From contig OX344762.1 in NCBI GenBank assembly GCA_947034895.1, forward strand, positions 36,932,760 through 36,996,759: a DNA stretch of 64,000 bases, written 5' to 3'. The position numbers were made by a program, and so were the translations under genes. Each line of letters starts with the position of its first letter. The stretch's first letter is position 1. The DNA is from Rhytidiadelphus loreus. Taxonomy: Eukaryota > Streptophyta > Bryopsida > Hypnales > Hylocomiaceae. Shown here one piece after another: positions 25,440-37,097 of the stretch. The notes beneath the pieces are model-generated. The model did no database searches and was not told where the DNA came from. It saw nothing but the letters and a program-made list of their open reading frames with translations.

Positions 25440-28259
25440 CTACGCATCAAGGTTTGAAATACCAGGAATGTATATTAAGCAAACATCTAAGACAACAGGC
25501 CTCCTGGGTGGTAATCTTGCAGCGCCCAGTCCATTTGGGAAAGCCAACTGTCAGAAATCAACACAAAGAGTCTGTCAATAGACAGGAATTCATAGAAGAT
25601 GCTAGCAGAACACAAGGGAACCTTCAAACTTTACTGAAGTGAAACGTAACGGTGGAATATTAAACCCACGCTAATTACAGTATCCCTGGAGTCTGGAAAG
25701 GGAGTTACCTCGCCAGGAATATATAATCGGCGCTTTCCCCCAGCTTTCATGCTCAAGATACCCTCGTCCAACCCCTTAATGACCTGCGTGAAAACATTTG
25801 GAATGAGATCATGAGCCCCTTCACCCTCATGATAGAAATTCACCAACTAATAAAATTATCCTAATGACCTGAACGATAATATATGGAATCAGGTCATGAG
25901 CCCCTTCACCCTCACGATAGAAATTCATCAAGTAATAGAATTATTCTAATGACCTGCATGAAATCACTTGGAATGAGAGTATGAGACCATGACCCCCTTC
26001 ACCCTTGTGATAGAAATTCACCAACTAATAGAATTATCCTTCAACTCATTGCAAGTCAGGGTACTGATCTTGTTGCAGTGGAAAATAGCGATGAGTCTAA
26101 TGAATAATGGTGTGAAATAGGTGATGGCAAGACTTTTTCGGGTGGTTCTATCATGAATCTGAAATAGTGTTGAGCTGAAGTATGATTCTATTATATTTTT
26201 GAAATTGAGAACGTAAGTTCCTGTGAATGGAGAGTTTATTGGGACAGTCCTACCAAGCAAGTGGACCTAGATATCAAGTGCTACTCTTGGGTCCTCTTTT
26301 CGAAGTGTACAATAAATATTCACCTGTTCAGCCCCAACTCGGAAGATATATGGCACTCCTTTTTCCAGTGAACTGCCACATTGCCAAGATTGAGCAGAAG
26401 TCCTTCCATCAGCATACTCAAAAGATCCGTGTGCTAAAATAACATCCTACTTTAGCCTAGCAACAACAAGAAGACGAGTAACTCTAGACCAAAGACCAAT
26501 GTGAATGAAGAGTCAACTAAGTACACAGCATGGATGTAGATAGCAAGTGCTACCCTGGGTGCCTCTTTTTGGAGGTAGACTCTATGAAACCTCTTGACTT
26601 AGCAAAGCAAATTAGAGCACATTCATCTTCACTACTTAATCAGATTTCTATGGTGTTTACTAGGGTGCATTGAAGACATCACATGGCATTGTTCTGGCTT
26701 ACTTGCATTAGTTATGAGACCTCTCACGATCAACTGAAACTAGCGTATGGGAGAAAAAAGACTAGTGCTTGAAGCTACCTGTCAAAGACCTTGCCATTAG
26801 GTATCATAGCCACGTAGTTTGCGGCAACTTGATTCTGCATGCAGATACGGGCAGATTAGAAATCGTGTTGCCCTTCTGTCAGTCAAGTTTCCTTTGCAGA
26901 AGCAATTTCACATGACATAACCTCTCTTGGGGTTGGAAACGAGGAGGGTCTAGTCATAACCCTCATCCTCTCCCATGCTCTCAAAGAACCATAGGTCTCC
27001 AAGATCTAACAGTCTTAATCTCATATAGGAGAGGGTTATGTCCAATAACTGTCTTTGGTCTCTCGGTCCTAGACCGGTTATCTAGTATACAAAAGGAGAA
27101 AGAAGTGCATTGACTTAGATAACCTGAAAGCACACAGACGGACTATCTCCACTTCCGACCACAATGTCTTTGTATTGAAGACCTGAAGCTGTGGTGGTTC
27201 GAGGGATCTGCCAAAGGAACCCACAGGGGCACCAAATACATCTTGATCAGTAGACTGCAGGATAAATATGATCAATGTTCAGTAGGCGATAAATAATCAC
27301 CATTCTCTCGTAACATGCACACAACTACAGCACTTAAAAGTCCTATCAGCTACTGAAATTCATCTGAGGAGCCATACATTCTCCAATTTAAAGAATAGCC
27401 AAAGTCGCGATCTTCAAGTAAAATTCTATTCCCTCAGGGATGTAATTAGTTTGTACTGCGGAGGGTCTTCGAGGAGAAAATACAGGGGTTCTTTCATCAT
27501 GACTGATGCTTTAAAAGATCACCACAAATGAAGAACCTCCTTCCCAACTTCAGGGTGATCTTCAAAGACCCTCATCAAACACAAAACCTATGGAGGGAAG
27601 CAATTAGTTATGGTAAGCCTGTACACGGTATCTCACTTAGGGTCTAACAATTTTTAGACAAAAACAGTCTCTCAGGGATTGATCTCATTGCCTTTCGATT
27701 TCATAAATACAGTAGGATCCTCTATGCTTCGGATAGGAATTTGTAACCAGCATGTCATTTTAGAACATTGGGATGGTAGGGGGGTACTCTACATTACTCC
27801 TGATCGCTAGGTTGGCATGGCAGATCCTTTACACAAAGCCTGTTCAGAGGACATTGACAGAGGGGCAACAATTGTACAAGGTAGGTGCACCCAAAAGTGC
27901 CACTGCACCTAATACATTTCAATGGAAACTGGAAACCCTAATGCTGTGCAACTTACATTCTCAAGCTCTTTCTCACAATCCGCGTCGCAGAGCTTTGCAA
28001 GCGTATGGCTCGGTGGCAACCCCGAAGCTGCAGCAAGTGCCATTCCGGACGGCAGAGCTGTACCCAACACTGTGACAGCCATAGCCTCTCTCCGCGACAG
28101 CTGCATCATCTTCTGTTCCTTCTTCACTGCGCCATACCTCACAACCGATGGCAATTCTCTTTGAGCAGCCACCGTCTTGCCTGCTGGACATAACCTGAAT
28201 GCTGCTCCATAACCACATTGCCCTAATATTTGAAGTTGCCCTAAAATCCAATAGTGCAT
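25440..28259 (-). CDS. FKBP16-3: Chloroplast lumenal FKBP-type immunophilin, FKBP16-3-like, complete
   Basis: An FKBP-fold protein expected in the thylakoid lumen. Six minus-strand exons join in phase: 28259-27957, 27207-27124, 26834-26779, 26372-26324, 25783-25709 and 25547-25440 (stop 25442-25440), giving 224 residues, close to the Arabidopsis protein. Residues 1-80 form a transit region with a twin-arginine and hydrophobic stretch, SRREAMAVTVLGTALPSG, as in Tat-imported lumenal proteins. Then follow CDADCEKELEN, TASGLQYKDI, NYVAMIPNGKVFDS, SLEKGVPYIFRVG, VIKGLDEGILSMKAGGKRR and RRPVVLDVCLIYIPG. The Trp of the FKBP12 active site is Leu here (VIKGL), as in other plant lumenal FKBPs, so isomerase activity may be weak. 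The exact N-terminal start is the least certain part, because the 5' region is tandemly duplicated. Confidence 0.9.
25781..26040 (-). repeat. 85-bp tandem triplication spanning an FKBP splice acceptor
   Basis: Three copies start with GACCTG at 25781, 25866 and 25951, exactly 85 bp apart, each containing CCCCTTCACCCT and GATAGAAATTCA. The copy nearest exon 5 includes the working acceptor, read on the minus strand as CAG before GTCATTAAG. The two upstream copies keep CAG before GTCATTAG, so they carry decoy acceptors that would lead to stops. Confidence 0.85.
26225..26600 (-). repeat. Duplicated intron segment in the FKBP gene
   Basis: About 80 bp beginning GTGAATG(G/A)AGAGT and running through ATATCAAGTGCTACTCTTGGG with CCTCTTTT recurs near 26500-26575 as ATAGCAAGTGCTACCCTGGG with CCTCTTTTT. 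One copy lies beside the small exon at 26324-26372, the other in the next intron. Confidence 0.7.
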
Positions 28260-28905
28260 CCCCAATTGGCAAAAACAAATGTTGCAAAGTGCAGGAACAG
28301 AGTACTCTCAAATTCGACAATGACAATTTACGTGCCACTGATGTGAAGCCCTAAATTCCAGAAACCCGGCACAGATTTCAATACACGCAATTTGGGTGTT
28401 TTGCGTGGTATTTTTAACCCCGATTCGATGGTGAACAACAGCAGCAACAACCACCCACAAAGAGAGATGGATAAGAAAGCAAACCAGTTGAGTGCAGGCA
28501 CGAATGCATCGCCATAGCCAACAATGGCAATTCTCTTTGAGCAACTATCGTGTTGCCTGCTGGACATAACCAGATTGCTCCCGTATCACCACTTTGCAGA
28601 GAAGTCAAGGTTGCATTGCCTTGATCATTGAAGTTACCCTAAAATCCGTTAGTGTATCCCCAATTGGCAAAAAGCATATGCTGCAAAGCGCAGTAACAGA
28701 GTACTCTCGAATTTGATGACGACAAATTACGTCCTTCTGATGCGAAGCCCTACATTCCAGAACCCAACACAGTTTTCAGTAAAAGTTGTTTGCGTGGTAC
28801 TTGTAACAACAATTAGATATTGAATTACATACACAGGTACCCACAAGTAGAGATGCAAATCAGTTGAGTGCAGGAACAAACGCATCGCCATAGCCGGCAG
28901 TGAAG
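28150..28905 (-). repeat. Tandem duplication (about 376-bp unit) of the FKBP 5' region
   Basis: GGCAATTCTCTTTGAGCA occurs at 28150 and 28526; CAGTTGAGTGCAGG occurs at 28484 and 28861, each about 376 bp apart. Matches such as GCAAAGTGCAG/GCAAAGCGCAG, GAAGCCCTA and GAGTACTCTC run through both units. The first unit includes the start of FKBP exon 1 and the second lies upstream, so leader and probably promoter sequence is duplicated. Confidence 0.85.
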
Positions 28906-29280
28906 TACAGCGAAAGAGCTCCCGACCTGGTTCTGTCCTCTGTAAACAATTGCTCTCCAATTCACAATCTAATTAGAGCGGTAACTTACTGCGAAATGAC
29001 GAAGCAAAATTCCCAACGGAGAATCTGGTCAATAATGATGTAAAGTGGACACTGGTGAATGGTGATGATGGGTCAACAAGAAGCGTGAATGGTCCCAGGC
29101 GGAGACTGGGAGTGTGGGACCTTGATGCTCTTGCTTGCGACAGATGGAAATTTTTGTTCTCTGAAGCTTCCTTTGAGGAATTTCACGGTGTCTGCGTGTC
29201 TCTCTGCATGCCAGTTCTCTTTGTTGTCCCTGATGAACTACAGTACTTAAAATCCAAGTTAGGAGGTCCATAAAGTGCTT
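28906..29280 (-). promoter_or_regulatory. Possible non-coding first exon upstream of FKBP
   Basis: On the minus strand a good donor, CGCA followed by GTAAGTT, sits near 28990. The stretch before it is open in one frame, rich in Ser, Thr and Phe (FTSVHFTSLLTRFSVGNF), but has no ATG in that frame. It could be a 5' UTR exon of the FKBP gene. Confidence 0.25.
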
Positions 29281-31417
29281 GGGCTCTTAAAGAAGTAAGG
29301 TAAACTACCTATTATGGGCAGAATGACTAGTGGAGTATGATACGGCTATCTAAAAATTGTGGGAATAAGAAACAACGTTACAATTGAAAAAATAATTTTT
29401 AGAATTCATGAGATTTTTTTTTTATTTGTAGAAGGATGTTGGCTTTGGCATCCCATTTTAGCCCATAGACATGTAAAAAAACAGCTATTGTAGGGCTTCT
29501 ACTGACCCATGCCCAACTTAACACATGCCCAATACCAACTACTAACTTTTATTGCCAGAATTAGTTGATTTGCATTGATTTGAGGCAACTAAGAGTGAAT
29601 TGATGATTGTGTAATTAAGGCATAGATTTTGCCCATTTCAAACACATGTTATCCTCATTTTGTGCAATCAACTTCCTAAAGTAAGCAATTCATTCTTGCA
29701 TTTGTATTTTTGTTTTCCAATACAAACAAGCTATCCAAATGGGGTTTTCCTAAATGTTCGGAATGGGAGTTTGGATTGGAATGGAGTAGTTTACCTTATA
29801 TTTTGCTCTCATTGCACTAGCTATAAACAAATAGTGTACATTTCAAGAGGTGAATGCTTTTAATGACCATTGCATTTCAACTTTAAAAATTCATAACTAG
29901 TTCCACAAAGTTTCAAAAAAATGAAATGAAATGACTTGAATTAGATGCCAATTCCATTTGTCTTTCAAGGAAAAATATTTCAAAAAGTCTAGCCTCTCCA
30001 AATTAATTATCATCTCTCAAATGGGCACTCTATGGACCTTCTACTTGAAAGGGTTGACTAAGGATTTTTTTTTCCAATTTTGTAAGGTACATTGATTTAT
30101 CCTATATATCAGTGAAGTGTAAAATTATGTCACCTAGCTTTGCGGGAGTTTTTGAGCTTTACCGATAATATGTTGAATTAGTTTATTAGCATCTAGATCC
30201 CAATTTTGCCTTCATGTTTGAATGGTGTACTTTTTTGTTTTGAAATATAGTCCTTAGAAATATGTGCGGAATTGCGAGGAGAGTAGCAATATCATATTGG
30301 TTCACCTTGTATCTCACATTCAACTTATTTTAATTGAATTATTGTCCTCTCTTTATACTATAGTTAGACATTTGCTTGAATTTTTTACATTGTTTCTAAC
30401 CAATTTTTAGAACAATCACCTATAAAATTGGTCACTATATAATTTTTTTCTTAAAATCAATAAAATATTAGAGTATTCCAACTTGTGTTGATTTAACCCC
30501 TAAAATATTGTAGTGTTTTGAAGTCCAAAATTGCTTCAAAATACTCATACTCCAAGCAAGGCTAAAACCTTCATCTATTTTTATTCTTTAATAAATCCAA
30601 CTCTAGGATCTATTAGTCAACATATTCAACTAGTTCTCTCCAAATTTTAGATTAAAAATGCCCACTAATTGCAAATTCAATGTGCCTAAACTTCAAAAAG
30701 TAGTTTTTTCTAACTAGCTTGTTTTAGATTAGCTTGAATTAATTCTAAACTAGTTTGTCTTTTAGAAGTTTTGTCCTTCAATGCTTTTAGAAAAGAAAAC
30801 ATATGGCTTAAACTTGAGCAATTTTGCTAATATGTTGAAAAATGGGTTAAGAATACATAGAAAAAATCTAACCAAAAAAACTTTCATATTCATCTTTATA
30901 AAAGTTATATAATCAAAGGTGGTACTTGATGAAAGAAAAAACTAAATTGCTAAGTAATAACTTTTACAAGGAATTGAAAATTGAAAATTCCAATGGTGAG
31001 AATGTTCTAGTATACAACAAGTATATTTTATTTTTGTTTTTATTTGAAAATTTTGAAAATTGAGTTCAAGAAATGATTTTATGATTTTTCTACCTTCACT
31101 GCCTGCAAAATAAAACTCCTCAAAACTTTCACCTCATTATTTGAAATTTAATGGTTCAAATGTTTTTGAATAGGTACCAATTTACCAAATTAAATCAAGT
31201 TAATCAATCTCTTTTTTTAAATATATTTTTAGCTACCTAGTTTGACATTGAATTTAAAAAAAACTTACAACAATTGTGATATTTATTGGAATGACATGAA
31301 ACAAAACTTTATATGTAGATTAGGATGATTAGCATCCAAGGCATGCTCGAAAATCTCATGCAAAAATTCCAAATTATATAGTAAATAGAACTTGCTCAAG
31401 TTTTCAAAAAGCCCAAA
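29281..31417. other. AT-rich intergenic DNA with a fragment of the piggyBac-like family
   Basis: Around 30,980-31,130 the sequence CCAATGGTGAGAATGTTCTAG and its surroundings match 7920-8090 inside the element at 7474-8398. The only other feature is A/T richness. Confidence 0.4.
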
Positions 31418-32403
31418 CACTACAAGGAAATGGGGGTAAATGTAACCATAGAAGAATGATTGCTTGTCCGGAACGACTTGAATATGACTCATGTTCCCTA
31501 ATTGCACCAAGGGTTTGGGATTGTCATCGTTAGAGTCAATTCAGAGTCACATTTGCGACTACAGGATGACATTTTAGCGGTAGGGAGTCTTCATCCACGT
31601 TTTTACATCTAGAACGTGTTGTCTATATCTAATCCCGCAATGTGCTGAAAAACTTGTTTTTTCCACTTTAAATGATGTGAATATTATTTTCTAAAATCTA
31701 GGAAATGTGAATATTATTTTCTAATATCTAAATGGCTTGAAAATCCATTTGACACATATGTAAAATATAGTGTATCGTATATTTGTATATGGTGTATGAT
31801 GTATGAATCATGTATATGGTGTATGATGTATGAATCATGTATTTGTATATGATGTATGAATCATGTATTTGTATATGGTGTATGAATCATGTATTTGTAT
31901 ATGGTGTTCGGTATATGGTGTACTCATTTTGCACAGTTCACCACAACTCGAAAATAATCTTCAAATCTTTTAGATATTAGAAAATAATATTCACATTTTC
32001 TAGATTTTAGAATACAATCCTAGATTTTAGAAGAAAAATATTCACATTTCCTAGATTTTAGAATATAATCCTAGATTTTAGAAGAAAAATATTCACATTT
32101 CCTAGATTTCATAATATAATCCTAGATTTCAAAAAATAATATTCACATTTCCTAGATTTCAGAATATAATCCTAGATTTCAAAAAATAATATTCAAATTT
32201 CCTAGATTTACCACTTTGGAAGTTTCATCCAAAACTCCATCCAAGCTCACAATGGATGGTGATAATACTATGGCAATCATTTATAAAAATGACTAGTCCA
32301 CTATGACTCTAGGGGCCAAAATCACACTGCAGTCATTTTTGTCCACAATGACTCCTATGCAGTCATTCTTTGCAGTCATTTATACATTGTTTTTTTTGTA
32401 GTG
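31418..32403. mobile_element. CACTA-like non-autonomous element, AAA duplication
   Basis: The ends read CACTACAAGGAAATG and, on the complement, CACTACAAAAAAAAC, and are flanked by AAA at 31415-31417 and 32404-32406, the 3-bp duplication typical of CACTA transposons. The 986-bp interior has no transposase. It holds tandem GTATATGGTGTATGATG-like units (about 31760-31925) and repeated CCTAGATTT(T/C)AGAA units (about 31960-32215). Similar CCTAGATTTC repeats occur inside the element at 52040-53068. A piece at 31628-31672 is the complement of 7660-7705 in the piggyBac-like element. Confidence 0.65.
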
Positions 32404-33110
32404 AAAATAGACTCTTTTAGTCTTTCAATTTTAAAATAGTTTGATTTATAAAAATTAGTATCATATACTTTAATAGGATAAATCAATATTGTGTAATGTT
32501 CTATTCACATTCACAAATATTATAATTATGAACGAAACATTATATATTCATCCAAATTTAATATAATAGAAATCATACCCCAATGCTTTTTTGAACAATT
32601 TTTAGGTGTAATTAATTTACCTTGCTAATGCTAATTTCAAACGTTTTAGAAGAATAGATGCGAAGCTGTGATAATCAAGATGCTTAGATGATTTTGTAAG
32701 GTAGGGTGTCCCCAAAATTGCACCTTGCCTAGAATTGCCGGGCATCAATCTGTGTACATCTCCAAAATCAATATGTATCTAAGTATGTTGAAGAAACGAT
32801 TATAGAAATCTACCAATAATAGCATTAATCCTTCATAATTTTGCAAGATACTTTGGTGATTTGTAAGGTGGGGTACACCCAAAATTGCACCTTGCTTAAA
32901 ACTCCCAGGTATCAATTACAGAACATTTACCAAAAAGAACTTTATCCCTTTATAGCTTTTGCATTTGGTATTCAAATGTCATGTTCTTTGGTGGAACCTC
33001 CTTTTGACCCTTTATAACTTTTACATCTGGTATCCAAATGTCACGTTCTCTGGTACGTTAGAATCTCCTTTTCACTTGCCAAGTAGAAGATGTGAAAATT
33101 TAACCGGTCT
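32404..33110. other. AT-rich intergenic DNA, no gene seen
   Basis: Two similar stretches, GTAAGGTAGGGTGTCCCCAA at about 32696 and GTAAGGTGGGGTACACCCAA at about 32861, each followed by AATTGCACCTTGC, form a direct repeat about 165 bp apart. A third pair is TATAACTTTTACATCTGG with its neighbour. Nothing coding. Confidence 0.4.
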
Positions 33111-33114
33111 AATA

Positions 33115-33400
33115 GTCTACGCACAGTATCAGGGCCGGTATACAATTGGGGCCGGATTGAAGGCCGGTCGGAACTCTCCAAGTTTGAACCAATGGGATTG
33201 CTCAATTTCTCCAAATCCGGCCCAAGGGCTTTATACTTGGGGTCGGATGGAACCACCACTCATCCTACGTGTCGCCTTAGGTGGCATGGTTTTGGCGCCA
33301 AACCATCCGGCCCCAAGGGAGCAATCGGGCCAAGGTTTTTGGTGGCCCGATTTCCCATCTAGGGCCAGATTGGTGTCACATTCGTCTCCTCCGTTGGATC
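33115..33400. repeat. GC-rich island with repeated GGGGCCGGA motifs
   Basis: GGGCCGG or GGCCCCAAG-type words recur on both strands (for example GGGGCCGGATTG, CCGGCCCAAGGGCTTTATA, CCGGCCCCAAGGGAG) in a region surrounded by AT-rich DNA. A second island with the same words is at 34530-34745. Open frames in it are probably side effects of base composition. Confidence 0.6.
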
Positions 33401-33533
33401 GGACAAATCTCCACCGTCTACCATGCAAGAACTTTTCTTTTCTTTTTTATTACATTTAATATTAACTGTGAGCTCAATCCCATCTGGTTGAGTCATGTTG
33501 TGATACAGATGCTGTGTTACAAGATGTTAATAA

Positions 33534-33720
33534 TGAATATTATTGTTAATACTGAATTTTATTCAATACTGAATATTATTGTTAATACTGAATTTTATTG
33601 TTAATAGTGAATTTTATTGTTAATACTGAATTTTGTTGTTAATAGTGAATTTTATTGTTAATAATGAATTTTATTGTTAATAGTGAATTTTATTGTTAAT
33701 AATGAATTTTATTATTATTA
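33534..33720 (+). repeat. Tandem 18-20-bp minisatellite
   Basis: Roughly ten head-to-tail copies of TTGTTAATA(C/G)TGAATTTTA with small variations. Confidence 0.9.
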
Positions 33721-34529
33721 ACCATTGCAATTGTAACAATAATGTCTTTGCAATTGTTTTAGCATGAGGTATTAATAATTAATTTTTTGGGTGTAGACAC
33801 AAATTACATACTATGTTATAGACACTAATTTTGATAAATTACATGCTTAATAAGTAAATTTTTTATACGGACACAAATCTGTAAATGAAAGTCATTGTTG
33901 AAGTTATGCCAAAAACTTTGACATCTACAAGATAATGTGTGTTTTTATCAATTTTGATGACAAATACTTGAAAAAAGAATATGCTAAGGAAAAATTATGC
34001 TACTAGAAATAACATGTATGCTAAAACTTGATTTACATTTATCATTGAATTCATTCAAGTTTTCATAATAAAAAATTTCATGCTTTTCTTTAAAATAAAC
34101 TAAGAATATAGATTTGAAAAAGAGATTAAAAAAAATTATATGTTTTCTTGAATTGTATGTTTAATAAATGACAACTATTATGGGGCTACAAATCTTTTTT
34201 CAATGTCAACTTTAGTTTTAGTGTCAAAAAAAAAAAGGTTCAAAAGAAGTCAAAGAACTTCCTTTTTCCAAATAGAAAAATAGGAAGAGAGTGGAAAAGG
34301 TTAAAAAAACTAAAAAAAACTCTCTCTTCCATTTTGAAATAGGTAAAGTAGGAATAAAAAGGAAAAGTCTAAAGAATTCTAAATTTTTTTTCCTATATTT
34401 GAAATAGAATAAATAGAAAAAAAAAACTTTTTTTTTTCTAAAATATAAAAAATAATAAGAGAAAGGAAAAGATGCATGTCTTAGATTTTTTTAATTGAGC
34501 ATTTCAAAAATTCAAGAGTGTAGTAATCA
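33721..34529. other. AT-rich intergenic DNA, no gene seen
   Basis: Contains long A-rich runs and repeated purine-rich AAATAGAAAAA words between 34.2 and 34.5 kb. No coding signal. Confidence 0.4.
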
Positions 34530-34745
34530 AGAATTCGGCCTTAGAATCAGGCCCCAAGGGCTTTACATTGCTTGGGGCCGGAGTGATGAATTGCAATCCG
34601 ACCCCAGAATTCGGCCTCAACCACTGTACATTATCTGGGGCCGGAGTGGTGATTTGGGGCCAGATTGTGGGCCGGATTGGAGGCAAATTGGGCCGGCCTT
34701 CCATCCGGCCCCAGGCCGTGTATATACCCGCCCTCAGAAAGTGGC
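34530..34745. repeat. Second GC-rich GGGGCCGGA island
   Basis: CCCCAAGGGCTTTACATTG, CTTGGGGCCGGAGTG, TCTGGGGCCGGAGTGG and ATCCGGCCCCAGG alternate in both directions. CAAGGGCTTTA followed by CTTGGGG is shared with the island at 33.1-33.4 kb. Confidence 0.6.
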
Positions 34746-35951
34746 GTTTTGGAGGGTAAGTTACCAACCTTACTGAACGTTCAACCATGAGTATCGTGAC
34801 AAAGTTAGTCTCTTTCTTCGCCATGAGTACAGCGAGCAGTTTCGAGATGAGATACACCATTGAAAGCATATTTTCCGCTTCGACCAGTGGAAGAGACGGA
34901 TCAGTTCTCTTTCTGCGTACTGTCGACGGTGAATCAAAACCCCAAATCAATGTCTAAGGTAGAATTACCCATCCCCAACCAGAGCCTCATCAGCAATCAA
35001 TAATGTAGAGCATTTTAAATTCATGAGACGTTGGACTAATTTCCAAACATGAGTTTTTGATTCCCTACCATCAATTCCTCCATTCTTTTCATGACACATC
35101 TGCTTGGTTTGGAGTGCCAAAGTGAAGAAGAAGTAGTCTCTGAAATGAGCAGTTTTGGAATAGTCTACACATTGAACATGAGTCTAGATCAACTTTTGCC
35201 TTCCAAAATTCATAATAATTTCAGTTCAAGCCAAAAAATTATCAAATTTTGGCAATCCCCCTCATTTCTATCTTTGCACCTGTGGAAATATTTCCTTCAC
35301 CTTACTACACTACACATCATGTCCCCAGTTGCTTATTTGGTCAGTTATGGGTGCTTTTACTATATAGCTAACATAACTCCTTCAAATGCAACTAGTTTTG
35401 ATTTGATTTGATTTATTATACAGGCAGTGTAGAAAGCAATCTTCATTGTAGTGAGGAAGCTATTTACATCCATGGAGATGGATGAAAATTACAATAAATG
35501 GATGGATTTTTATTTATTCATCCAAAAGAGTGTATATTCATCCAAAATAAAACGACATGATTATCCAAAAATTTACTAGTATTTTGTGATTTCATCTGGT
35601 GTGAAAGCAAGAAAATCTTGCCAAAATCACACCAGATGCCAAATTTGCTAGAATTTTGCAAGAAAATCTTGCCAAAGTCAATTTTGCAATTTTCATCCAC
35701 TGTGATTTCGGCGCTTTTTAGTGAAAAGTCGCTCCAAAAAAAACACCCTGGACGCAACCACTGCATACAAAAAAACTCAAGTCAGGGTGCCTGGCTTTGA
35801 CTTGTAAATTGTACGGACTGCAAAATTTCTGAGACAGGCCACCTGTAAACAACCCAGACACGTTGAAAAAGTGCACGTGCTTTGCTCGATATGACGAACA
35901 ACACGCAAATGATCGAGGGCCACTCTTTCTTTCCTTGACTAGTAATATTAC
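34746..35951. other. Intergenic DNA, no gene seen
   Basis: A short local repeat GCAAGATTTTCTTGCC-like occurs twice near 35600-35670. Open frames on both strands lack motifs. The last nine bases (35943-35951) are the left target duplication of the MITE that follows. Confidence 0.4.
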
Positions 35952-36178
35952 GGCCAGAGGGTGAATTGACCCCCTCATTGCCCCTCCAGGGCAAACCCTG
36001 GAATTTTTTATTTGCAAGGCTTAATTTTTTTTCGAAACTTTGAATTCATATTTGCAATCAGAGGCCCCAAATTACTGCTAGGAGGTGCAAGAATTATCAA
36101 AAAATTGGCATAACATAGGGGGCTTTTTTTTCAAACCAAAGTTAATTGGGGCAATGAGGGGGTCAATTCTCCCTGCGC
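35952..36178. mobile_element. MITE of the TGACCCCCTCATTGCC family, copy 1
   Basis: The inverted ends read GGCCAGAGGGTGAATTGACC and, on the complement, GCGCAGGGAGAATTGACC, each followed by CCCTCATTGCCCC. The 227-bp unit is flanked by TAATATTAC at 35943-35951 and 36179-36187. An 8-9-bp duplication fits hAT or Mutator-type elements. No coding capacity. Other copies are at 48249-48488, 60753-60978 and a decayed one near 44418-44610. Confidence 0.85.
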
Positions 36179-36187
36179 TAATATTAC

Positions 36188-36906
36188 AGGTAGCATTGTA
36201 AATGATGGTGATTATTTTTTTGCTTTTGGATACAACTGAACGAGACTTGTTGTTCATTCAAAGTTAACCTAGAAGGACACCTTGCGGACCCGCACTACGT
36301 GTTCGAACGATGATAGAGAATCCTTCAATGTAGTAGGACAAAAGTGTAGATGTTCATTCTTGGGATTTTTGTTTGAAAAAGGTCGGGAAAGTCTTGTTTA
36401 GTAGTTTGACCTCCAATGAGTGCTCATGGGGTTTCTTAAAACAAATGATTCACATAGTAGCAAAAATGATGATTTCCACAGTGACTAGCTTGTCCTTCTG
36501 AGGTTAATAAGGTAACTATATTGACCTACTTTTGTTTGAATAAGCAATCGAGCATTATTCCTACTACTAAATTGTGATTATTGCCATTGAGTCTCGGCGG
36601 AGGTTAGAAGAGTTTTCTTGATTCTCTTCTTGAAGATTTTTTGGACATCGTATGAATGAACTATGGATTTTCAAAGTGTTGAAAATGGGTGTACACTAAA
36701 TTGACCTTAGGCCCTTACGAATAGATATTGTACAGCATGTTTTAAGCAAACTTTTTTATAGTTTTTTTTAGAAGGAGTCACAATTATGTGCAATTTACCT
36801 TATACTGAGTTGCAGGAGTGGATTAACCTAGTGTCTTGCCTTGTCATGAGACGAAGTTTTGCTGCATTCATTTGGTAAAAATATGATTACGGAGGATTGA
36901 GTATAC
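36188..36906. other. Intergenic DNA, no gene seen
   Basis: No long frame or motif was found. Confidence 0.4.
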
Positions 36907-37079
36907 TACACTAAAATGGTTATTTAATATGGGTGAATAATTGGTTAGTATGAAAATTAGTATGACAGTCTAACAACCCCAACCCTGCACACCACCAATA
37001 CTGCACCACCACCACAATCAATGTTGTCCTTGTGATAAATAATTTAGACCATACTAAATAACCATTTTCAATTAGTGTA
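36907..37079. mobile_element. Small 173-bp MITE with about 25-bp inverted ends
   Basis: The left end reads TACACTAAAATGGTTATTTA and the complement of the right end TACACTAATTGAAAATGG followed by TTATTTAGTATGG. It contains a CACC-rich centre and no coding capacity. Ends in TA suggest a Tc1/mariner-type target, but this is a guess. Confidence 0.6.
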
Positions 37080-37097
37080 CGGTACCTTATATTCCAG

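Noticed and set aside
33115..33459. Overlapping open frames in the GC-rich island
   Set aside because: Stops are rare because of base composition and the repeat words; the peptides are repetitive and unlike any protein family.
35943..35951. TAATATTAC, identical to the geminivirus replication-origin nonamer, occurring twice around one unit
   Set aside because: The two copies are explained as the target duplication of a MITE; there is no stem-loop, Rep-like frame or other viral sequence.
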